Source of the DNA: Chitinophaga varians
GTDB lineage: Bacteria > Bacteroidota > Bacteroidia > Chitinophagales > Chitinophagaceae
Length of the DNA stretch: 64,000 bases
Direction: 5' to 3'
NCBI RefSeq assembly: GCF_014529945.1
Contig: NZ_JACVFB010000008.1
Location: 310,001-374,000, forward strand
This document shows, one piece after another, positions 1-7,440 of this stretch (the stretch's first letter is position 1; every line of letters starts with the position of its first letter). The notes beneath the pieces are model-generated. The model was not told where the DNA came from. It worked only from the letters and a program-made list of their open reading frames with translations, and ran no database searches. A program made the position numbers and the translations under genes.

Positions 1-3000
1 CCAGCATCTGCTGCCGCAACCGGTCGCGGTCACGGGCGGAGCGGGCGGAATGATATGCGGCGCCATCACACTCGATACCCAGGATATAACGGCCCGGATT
101 ATCCGGATCTACGATAGCAAGATCAATATAAAAACCACGGGAGCCCACCTGTTTCCTGACGATGTATCCCTTCTCCTCCAGTTTGGCGGCTACATTTTCT
201 TCGAAAGGACTGTCTGCCGGCCGACCGGTTTCCACGGTCGTATTGAGCCGTCCATGCTGCGCGTAGTACAGGAAGTTCTTCAGCGCGGCAATACCATTGC
301 TCTGGGTGCGGTTAAGATCAATATCATCTGCCGTAAGGTTGGTGAACACCTCACAGCGCGACTTTGCGCGGGTGATCAGTACGTTGAGCCTGCGCTCTCC
401 GCCTTCATTGTTGAGCGGACCGAAAGACATCGCTACATACCCTTCCTCCGTACGGCCGTAACCGATAGAGATGAAAATCACGTCACGTTCATCGCCCTGC
501 ACGTTTTCGAGGTTCTTTACAAAGAAGGGCTCGTCGGCATGTTGACGGAAAAACGATTCCAGCTCCGGATTGTTGCGGCGGCGTGTTTCCAGCGCTACGG
601 TGATGGCTTCCCGCTGGGAAGTGCTGAACGCCACTACGCCGAGGCTCAGTCCCGGATGCCGACGCGCATGTTCCATCACAGCATCCGCCACGGTTTCCGC
701 TTCTTTGGGGTTGGAGCGGGTTTTACCGCGGTCGTAGGCTGTATCAGGAAGGTGATGAAACACCAGGCCACGGCTGTCTTTAGAGCCGGGGCTGGGGAAT
801 ATCACCAGCTTGTTTTCATAAAACTCGTGGTTCGATAAAGTGATCAGCGATTCATGACGGCTGCGGTAATGCCAGCGCAGCATACGTTGCGGCGCACCCT
901 GCGCGTCGCAGAGGCCGAGGATACTCTGCATATCAGCGGTAATGTTCTCTTCGTCTTCCACTTCTTTGGTCAGTGTGTCAAAGAAGCTGGTAGGCGGCAG
1001 CTGTTTGGTATCTCCTACCACGACCAGCTGTTTGCCACGCAGAATGGCCCCCAGCGCCTCTACCGGTCTTACCTGACTGGCTTCGTCAAATATCACCAGA
1101 TCAAATTCCAGCGTCGCCGGTGGCAGGAAATTAGCGATAGACAAGGGGCTCATCATGAACACCGGTTTGATGGCCTGTATCGCCAGGCCGGCTTCTTTCA
1201 TGAGTTTGCGCACCGGCATGTGCCGGGCTTTTTTATTGAATTCCGTACGGATGATGTTCACCTGTCCGCCTGCTTCCATACGGGGCATTTGCTCCCAGTG
1301 GCTGAGGGCGGCACGGGCACGGTTATACTGTAAGTTCATGGCGTCGAGGCGGCGGAACTGCTGTACCAGCTCTTCGTGCCCTGCCCTGTCGAACCGGCGC
1401 AGCGCAGGATGCGCTTTCACGGCGGTTTCCAGCAGGTATTCGTACCATGTCTTTTGCAATACGGTTTTCAGCAAACGGGCCGCTTCAGCCCAGTCTGTGG
1501 AGGGCGTGATCAGACAGGATAAATTCTCCTGCGTGGCTGTTTCGGTGATGTTATTCCACGCGATGGCATGATGTATTTCCGGTAGTCTTTCCTTCCAGGT
1601 GACCAGCTGCTGCGCAGCGGCAGCAAAAGTGGCCTGCCATTGATAGCCCAACATGTCCAACTGTTGTAATGCGCCTGCCTGCAGGTTAGCTGCTTTATCA
1701 GCTGCCTGCAGCATCGCATCGCGGTCAGCGGCGGCCACGGCGGGGTCTATGTTTTTATGCAGACAATCCAACACAGCTTCCGGACAGGTGCCGGCGGAAA
1801 TACGTTTGTGCATGTCCGTTATATAGGCCGTGGCGGTGTCCAGCGCGTCCCAGTCGGTCTGGTGTTTCTGCCAGCGCGTACCAAACAGGTCGCGCGCCAG
1901 GACGGCGTGTTCCTGCAACAGCGCATCGTGCCGGCGATATTCCATGATGCTGTCTACATATTGCAGCTTCTCCGTATTGTCTTTAGGCAGCGCACCTTTA
2001 CAGAGGGCCGCCAGTTGTTTGTTGCTGCGGTTATAGGCGCCGATCAGGAACTTATACCACTTGGTACCATGCGCCAGCAGATTCTGTCGCACTTCCATCA
2101 GGTCTTGCGAAAAAGCTTCCGGTATCAGGATGTCCTGATATTCCTGATGAATAGCCGTGAGGCGGCGGCCTGCTTCCAGCCAGGCAGTGATGTCCTGCTG
2201 TTGCTGCAACCACGCCTTGCTGGCTGCGTTCAGCCCACCGAGGTCCGGCTTGCGCGACAGCAGATCGCAGACATGTATCAGCTGCTTCATGGCCGCTACC
2301 TCTTCCGGTATCTCCAGCCCCATCTTCCCGGCAATACCGGCGAGGGTTTGCTGCAAGTCCTGCAATGCAGTGGCGGTATCCTGCAACTGACGCTGCAGCG
2401 CTTCCTGCTGATGCGGCAACAGGACGTTCAGTTGGCTGCCCAGGAACAGCAACTGTGATGGCATGCCGGCTTCACTCAGGCAGGCCTGTATTCGTTGAGC
2501 CATGGCCGTGGCCTTATTCATGGCTGAAGCGTCCCAGGAGGCCATGTCCGGCGGCGTAATAACCGGCAGCTGTTTACCGGCAATATCTTCGTTTATGCGT
2601 AACAGGTAGCCTGTGATCTGATGTACGGAAAGGCCACTCTGTCCTATCGGTTCGTTGACGGCCTGGCAGTATTCATTTAGCTCCTGCCGGTGTGTGTTGA
2701 GCAGCAACACTTCTTCGCGTAGCTTCTGTACGGAAGGACGCCCCAGTTCCAGCACGCGGCGTAGCTCCTGGTGCAGTTCCTTTTTATTGGCTTTATGGCT
2801 GTGCAGCTCCAGACAGGCTTCGCCGAGTTGAATATTATCCAGACGACGTTTTACCACTTCCAGCGCCGCCATCTTCTCTGCTACAAACAACACCTTCTTT
2901 CCTCTGCCGACGGCATCGGCGATGATGTTGGTAATGGTCTGCGATTTACCCGTGCCCGGAGGGCCCTGTATCAAGAGGTGCTTTCCCTCCTGTACGGCCA

Positions 3001-3901
3001 GCATGGCGTGGATCTGTGAGCTATCAGCATCTACTACCTGAAACAGCTCGTCGGCGCGTGGTTCGTTATCGATAAAAGCATCTTCCGGGATACCGGGCTG
3101 ATTGTCGGAGAAACCGCCACCAAACAGGCTGTTGATCACCGGATGGGTCAGCGGGCCACTATCCCCCGGCCAGTTGGAAGCATCCAGATCATTGTAGATC
3201 ATGAATTTTCCGAAAGAGAAAAAACCCAGCTCAATGGCATCGGTTTCCACTTTCCAGCCAGGCATGCCATCTACGGCTGCGGCCACCGCCTTGAAATATT
3301 CAGCGATATCAAAATCTTCTGTCTCCGGCAGTTCAGGGATGCTGATGTTAAAATCAGTTTTCATCTTCGCTTCCAGCGAGATATTGCCCTCTACTTCTTC
3401 CAGCGTATATTTCAGCCGGAAACGTTCACGGATATCCGAACGGTCCAGCTGCACAGGTACCAGCACCAATGGCGCCAGCCGCGGCTCTGTGCTACCGGCT
3501 TCGCACCATTGCAGCATACCGAGCGACAAATACAGGATGTTAAAGCCCTGTTCTTCCAGGCTCATTCTGGCAGCATAGTAAGTATTGAGCAATCGGGTGT
3601 GCAGATTCAGCTGCGACTCGTTGGTCTGCAACCGTGTATCGTGCACCGCGTCTTTACCGGCAGCAGCGGGTTGTTCCTGATACATCACATCAGACGGTCC
3701 GGCTTTTTTATCCGGACGGTCGAGAAATGTCAGTGTTTTATTCTCTTTTACCAGCAGCTCATATACGGCCACCGATACTTCGTCAACAATATGTAACCCT
3801 TTGCTGGCAGATAACTTGTAGTTTAAAAGGGGATTCTTCAGTCCAAGGTCCAGGAGCTCTTTTCGGGACGACTCCAGCCTGGTCAATATGGATGCAATCA
3901 T
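1..3901 (-). CDS. DUF4011-type superfamily 1 helicase with C-terminal nuclease domain (3' part outside window)
   Basis: About 1300 residues are visible and the C-terminus lies beyond position 1. Walker A GPPGTGKS is at residues 313-320. A long helical insert follows, then DEAS (residues 939-942), GDTKQLPPT, a WHYRS motif and LNVLITRAKSRCEV, all typical of superfamily 1 helicases. The last visible part has the pattern IDLAIV then GIECDG (Glu1277, Asp1279), typical of the Vsr/DUF559/MTES_1575-like PD-(D/E)XK nuclease fold. The N-terminal ~300 residues match the DUF4011 architecture. The start is the ATG at 3901, just downstream of a TATATTTG -7 element. It is presumably a cytoplasmic DNA or RNA helicase-nuclease. 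Single-gene DUF4011-helicase-Vsr proteins have been reported as anti-phage factors (Hhe, from memory), but close relatives are widespread, so a defence role is inference. It diverges from the YWTD/vWA/MoxR/LRR group. Confidence 0.9.
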   Translation of the reverse strand, partial: MIASILTRLESSRKELLDLGLKNPLLNYKLSASKGLHIVDEVSVAVYELLVKENKTLTFLDRPDKKAGPSDVMYQEQPAAAGKDAVHDTRLQTNESQLNLHTRLLNTYYAARMSLEEQGFNILYLSLGMLQWCEAGSTEPRLAPLVLVPVQLDRSDIRERFRLKYTLEEVEGNISLEAKMKTDFNISIPELPETEDFDIAEYFKAVAAAVDGMPGWKVETDAIELGFFSFGKFMIYNDLDASNWPGDSGPLTHPVINSLFGGGFSDNQPGIPEDAFIDNEPRADELFQVVDADSSQIHAMLAVQEGKHLLIQGPPGTGKSQTITNIIADAVGRGKKVLFVAEKMAALEVVKRRLDNIQLGEACLELHSHKANKKELHQELRRVLELGRPSVQKLREEVLLLNTHRQELNEYCQAVNEPIGQSGLSVHQITGYLLRINEDIAGKQLPVITPPDMASWDASAMNKATAMAQRIQACLSEAGMPSQLLFLGSQLNVLLPHQQEALQRQLQDTATALQDLQQTLAGIAGKMGLEIPEEVAAMKQLIHVCDLLSRKPDLGGLNAASKAWLQQQQDITAWLEAGRRLTAIHQEYQDILIPEAFSQDLMEVRQNLLAHGTKWYKFLIGAYNRSNKQLAALCKGALPKDNTEKLQYVDSIMEYRRHDALLQEHAVLARDLFGTRWQKHQTDWDALDTATAYITDMHKRISAGTCPEAVLDCLHKNIDPAVAAADRDAMLQAADKAANLQAGALQQLDMLGYQWQATFAAAAQQLVTWKERLPEIHHAIAWNNITETATQENLSCLITPSTDWAEAARLLKTVLQKTWYEYLLETAVKAHPALRRFDRAGHEELVQQFRRLDAMNLQYNRARAALSHWEQMPRMEAGGQVNIIRTEFNKKARHMPVRKLMKEAGLAIQAIKPVFMMSPLSIANFLPPATLEFDLVIFDEASQVRPVEALGAILRGKQLVVVGDTKQLPPTSFFDTLTKEVEDEENITADMQSILGLCDAQGAPQRMLRWHYRSRHESLITLSNHEFYENKLVIFPSPGSKDSRGLVFHHLPDTAYDRGKTRSNPKEAETVADAVMEHARRHPGLSLGVVAFSTSQREAITVALETRRRNNPELESFFRQHADEPFFVKNLENVQGDERDVIFISIGYGRTEEGYVAMSFGPLNNEGGERRLNVLITRAKSRCEVFTNLTADDIDLNRTQSNGIAALKNFLYYAQHGRLNTTVETGRPADSPFEENVAAKLEEKGYIVRKQVGSRGFYIDLAIVDPDNPGRYILGIECDGAAYHSARSARDRDRLRQQML

Positions 3902-3926
3902 AATAGCCTGGCAAATAAAAACGTTG

Positions 3927-3934
3927 CAAATATA
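3927..3934 (-). promoter_or_regulatory. putative -7 promoter element of the helicase gene
   Basis: On the minus strand this reads TATATTTG, an exact match to the Bacteroidota -7 consensus TAnnTTTG, 26 nt before the helicase ATG. No convincing TTTG -33 box lies 19 nt upstream, so this is a weak call. Confidence 0.4.
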
Positions 3935-4070
3935 CTCCTATTAACGGTGCGCAGCAGGAATTATTTGATTCCCGTAAAACATCGTACCAACGCCCCTTTG
4001 AACAAAGATCCTGCCTATCTGTTTTTTTAATAAATCAGAAGGTTTTTACAACGATTACAAAAAATAGTCC

Positions 4071-4970
4071 ATGAACAAATCCTTGATTACCCTACAGAAG
4101 CATCCTGCTGCTATCATCGCATTTCCACTCTACGATGCTCCTCCCCGGACCATCTTCACCATCACAGACGGTATCCCCGATGGCGTCTGGTTTGATGAAA
4201 ACACCCGCCTGTTATACTGGACCAACATGGGCAACCTGACCAGCGGGCAAGGGGAATATGCCGCGAAAGATGGTTCTGTTCAGTGTTGTGACCTGAACGG
4301 CGCACAACACGCCATACTGGTAGGCAACGGCGCTGTCATCACTCCCAAACAGATCATAGGAGATCCGGAACACGGATTCCTTTACTGGTGCGACCGGGAA
4401 GGGATGGCGGTGATGCGCTGCCGCATGGATGGCTCAGAGCTGGAAACACTGGTCAGGCGTGGCCAGGGCGAACAAGACCGCGCGGACGCAACAAAACACT
4501 GTGTGGGCATCACCCTGAATACATCGCGCCAGCATATCTACTGGACACAGAAAGGTCCCGCCAAAGGCGGGAAAGGACGCATATTCCGGGCCGGCATCAA
4601 CATCCCGGAAGGGCAAACAGCAGATAACAGGACCGATATTACGCTGTTGCTCGATGATCTACCGGAACCCATTGATCTGGAATTTGGGGAGATCAGTGGG
4701 CGCCTGTACTGGACAGACCGCGGCGCGCCGCCCAACGGCAATTCTCTCAACAGCGCTACCCTCACGGAAGACGGACGGCTGATTAATCATCACGTATTGG
4801 TTACCGGCCTGGAGGAAGGCATCGGCCTCACGGTAGATGAAAAAGATAACAGAGCTTATGTAACGGACCTCGGCGGATATATCCGTGAAGTCAATCTGGC
4901 CACCGGCCGGCAGTCTATTCTCCGCCAGCAGGGCCCCACCACAGGGATTACATTGCTTACCGATTCCTAA
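4071..4970 (+). CDS. YWTD-type beta-propeller protein, apparently cytoplasmic
   Basis: This 299-residue protein has repeated LDL-receptor class B-like blades: YWTN (49-52), YWCD (105-108), YWTQ (157-160) and YWTD (213-216), spaced as in a six-bladed propeller of the SMP-30/YWTD superfamily. No signal peptide or membrane segment is present, which is unusual for YWTD proteins and suggests a cytosolic location. No catalytic residues could be assigned. It lies 72 bp upstream of the vWA/metallopeptidase gene on the same strand, so co-transcription with the vWA-MoxR-LRR genes is likely but unproven. It could be a protein-binding scaffold or a lactonase-like enzyme. Similar proteins carry inconsistent database names, and I would not trust an enzymatic label. 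Confidence 0.75.
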   Translation: MNKSLITLQKHPAAIIAFPLYDAPPRTIFTITDGIPDGVWFDENTRLLYWTNMGNLTSGQGEYAAKDGSVQCCDLNGAQHAILVGNGAVITPKQIIGDPEHGFLYWCDREGMAVMRCRMDGSELETLVRRGQGEQDRADATKHCVGITLNTSRQHIYWTQKGPAKGGKGRIFRAGINIPEGQTADNRTDITLLLDDLPEPIDLEFGEISGRLYWTDRGAPPNGNSLNSATLTEDGRLINHHVLVTGLEEGIGLTVDEKDNRAYVTDLGGYIREVNLATGRQSILRQQGPTTGITLLTDS

Positions 4971-5042
4971 AATCAGTCTCAGGCTTTTGTGCATTAATCT
5001 TTTTATTATATTTTGCTGTCCCAAACCACCCCGCCAACAGCA

Positions 5043-6269
5043 ATGGACCATAGAAGAATATTGGAAGAAGTTACCCGGACCAGCATAGAACTATTGATGC
5101 AGGAGCCTTTCTATTCTCACTTTTTTGCAGCGATCAATAAAGAAGTCACCAGCCCCGATGCTGATATCCAGACCATGGCCGTAGGCCTGCGTCAGAGAGG
5201 ACATACCCTTTACATCAACCCGACATTCTGGGACACTTTTTTTACGGATAAGCGTCACCGTTATGGGGTGGTGAAACATGAAGTATTACACATCGTTTTT
5301 AAACATACGCTGGTCCATGAACCCATGGCAGATCGCCTGTTGGTCAATATCGCCATGGACATTGTGGTGAACCAGTACATTGACCGTGCGCACCTGCCCG
5401 TGGAGTCTGTATTCATGGAGGGGTTTCCGGAATTACAGTTTGAAAAAGGCCAGACCTGGCGCTACTACTATGAGAAACTGGTACACCTGCGCAACAACAT
5501 GGATACTTTGTACAAAGACACCGAATGCGCGCGCATGCTGTGTTCCATCTCAGAAGCATCCCATGGTATGGACCGTCACCGCCAGTGGAGAGAGATCTTT
5601 GAACGCAGCCAGCTCGACAAAGACCTGACCAGCCTGGAAATAGATAATCTTATTGGCATAGCCCGCAACAGAACAAGTGAAAAAGGTTATGGTAAATTGC
5701 CGGCGTCACTCCGGTCTTATCTGGATACGATTCTGCTCAAAAGCAAACCATTGGTAGACTGGCGGCGGGTAATCAAGATATTCTCCGAAAGCAGCAGCAA
5801 AACGAAAGTGCGCAGCACACTCAAACGTCCGTCCAAGCGCTTTGGTACCAATCCGGGCATCAAAATCCGGAAACAGAAAAAACTGCTGATAGCGGTAGAC
5901 ACTTCCGGCAGTATCAGCAGGGACGAGCTGTCCACTTTCTTCAGCGAAGTACACCATATCTGGCGGCAGGGCGCTGAAATACAGGTGCTCGAGTGTGATG
6001 CCGCCGTACAGCGCGTGTACGCCTATAAGGGTGTTCCGCCGGAATTCATCATGGGGCGTGGCGGTACCGATTTTAATCCGCCTATCCAGTATGGCAATGA
6101 TAATTTCCGTCCCGACGGACTGATCTACTTTACCGATGGCGTTGCGCCAGCGCCCACCGTCATGGCCCGTTTCCCGTTGTTGTGGGTTATCAGCAACAAC
6201 GGCATCGCCGGCGATTCCGGGGAATTCCGGGCACTGCCTGGCAGAAAAGCCAAATTAACATCATCCTGA
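5043..6269 (+). CDS. DUF2201-type putative metallopeptidase with C-terminal vWA domain
   Basis: This 408-residue protein begins at the ATG at 5043. A TTG 30 nt upstream is in frame but less likely. The N-terminal half has a zincin-like motif HEVLH (79-83) followed by NIAMDIVVNQYI, the usual context in DUF2201 proteins. The C-terminal half is a von Willebrand factor A domain with MIDAS residues DTSGS (286-290), a GGTDF turn (341-345) and TDG near residue 364, so metal binding is probably intact. Such proteins pair with MoxR AAA+ ATPases, which is the case here: the MoxR gene starts 30 bp downstream. The family is thought to form a AAA+/vWA chaperone-like pair acting on a third protein, here probably the LRR protein. 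Peptidase activity is inferred from the motif only. Confidence 0.88.
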   Translation: MDHRRILEEVTRTSIELLMQEPFYSHFFAAINKEVTSPDADIQTMAVGLRQRGHTLYINPTFWDTFFTDKRHRYGVVKHEVLHIVFKHTLVHEPMADRLLVNIAMDIVVNQYIDRAHLPVESVFMEGFPELQFEKGQTWRYYYEKLVHLRNNMDTLYKDTECARMLCSISEASHGMDRHRQWREIFERSQLDKDLTSLEIDNLIGIARNRTSEKGYGKLPASLRSYLDTILLKSKPLVDWRRVIKIFSESSSKTKVRSTLKRPSKRFGTNPGIKIRKQKKLLIAVDTSGSISRDELSTFFSEVHHIWRQGAEIQVLECDAAVQRVYAYKGVPPEFIMGRGGTDFNPPIQYGNDNFRPDGLIYFTDGVAPAPTVMARFPLLWVISNNGIAGDSGEFRALPGRKAKLTSS

Positions 6270-6299
6270 AAAATACAGACCGAGAACTGCGTAAAAACT

Positions 6300-7436
6300 A
6301 TGGCAACAACGAAAACACCGCAATTCAACTACATCACCTACGGAACAAAGGTCAATGCCCAACAGGTGGAGAGAATGCTCGAACATGTGACCCATCAGCA
6401 TTTCGATAACCCCGAACATGCCGGCAAACGCAGGCCTACCCCCATTTGTATCTGGGGCCTGCACGGTATCGGCAAAACAGAAATGGTACGCGATTTTGCG
6501 CTGCGCAAAGGCTACCAGTTCACCTACATTGCCCCCGCACAATTTGAAGAAATGGGCGACCTGCTGGGGATGCCCAAAATATCACAACACCTCGATACCG
6601 CCGCGACGCAGTTTGTGGCGCCCGACTGGGTACCCAAACAGGCCGGTCCCGGTATCTTCCTGATAGACGACGTGAACCGCGCCGATGACCGCATCCTGCG
6701 TGGTATCATGCAGCTGCTGCAAAACTATGAGCTGGTCAGCTGGCGCTTCCCCGAAGGCTGGATCATTATACTCACCGCCAACCCTGATGGTGGCGACTAT
6801 TCCGTTTCCACCATGGACGACGCCATGCTCACGCGTATGATGCACGTGACCATGGAGTTTGACGTAAAAACATGGGCACGCTGGGCAGAAAACGCCGGCA
6901 TCGATCCCCGTGGCATCGACTTCATCCTCACCTACCCGGAAGTGGTCACCGGCAACCGTACCACGCCCCGCTCCCTGGTGCAGTTTTTCCAGTCGCTCGA
7001 AACCATTGCCGATCTGCGGGCCGACCTCGATCTGGTGAAAATGCTCGGCGACGGCTGTCTCGATGAAGCCACCACCTCCGCGTTCATCACCTTCGTGAAC
7101 ATGGACCTCGACAAACTCATCGCGCCGCAGGATATCCTCAACGCGCCCAACTTCCAGATACTGGAAGGCCAGATCAAAGCATTGGTAGACGGCCAGACCA
7201 AACGCATGGACATCCTCTCCGTGATGATGACCAGGCTGACCAACCACCTGCTCAACGCCAAAGAAGAACTCAGCGACAAAGCTTTCGCCAATCTGAAATC
7301 CTTTATCCTGCTGGGTTTCATCCCCAACGATCTGCGGCTGGCCATGGCGCAGGACCTGGTAAACGCCACCAACAAAAGCCTGAAAAAATTGTACAGCATA
7401 CCCGAAGTAGCCAAACTGCTGCTCGCCAAAATGTAA
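6300..7436 (+). CDS. MoxR-type AAA+ ATPase
   Basis: This is a 378-residue cytoplasmic AAA+ ATPase. Walker A GLHGIGKT is at residues 53-60, Walker B LIDDVNRA at 121-128 and sensor-1 TANP at 159-162, followed by LTRM and a TTPRSL segment that fits the sensor-2 region. The Walker B acidic pair is Asp-Asp, where most MoxR proteins have Asp-Glu, so the catalytic acid is substituted. It sits between the vWA protein (30 bp upstream) and the LRR protein (4 bp downstream), so all three are very probably translated from one message. MoxR ATPases drive remodelling of a client together with a vWA partner. The layout recalls the E. coli yeh/molR neighbourhood (YehL/YehP with a large repeat protein), a comparison from general knowledge only. 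Confidence 0.92.
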   Translation: MATTKTPQFNYITYGTKVNAQQVERMLEHVTHQHFDNPEHAGKRRPTPICIWGLHGIGKTEMVRDFALRKGYQFTYIAPAQFEEMGDLLGMPKISQHLDTAATQFVAPDWVPKQAGPGIFLIDDVNRADDRILRGIMQLLQNYELVSWRFPEGWIIILTANPDGGDYSVSTMDDAMLTRMMHVTMEFDVKTWARWAENAGIDPRGIDFILTYPEVVTGNRTTPRSLVQFFQSLETIADLRADLDLVKMLGDGCLDEATTSAFITFVNMDLDKLIAPQDILNAPNFQILEGQIKALVDGQTKRMDILSVMMTRLTNHLLNAKEELSDKAFANLKSFILLGFIPNDLRLAMAQDLVNATNKSLKKLYSIPEVAKLLLAKM

Positions 7437-7440
7437 TGTG

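Noticed and set aside
50-3903. Several long plus-strand open frames across the first 3.9 kb
   Set aside because: They are antisense to the helicase, lack family features and read as histidine/arginine-rich shadows of its codon use; the minus strand has clear helicase and nuclease motifs.
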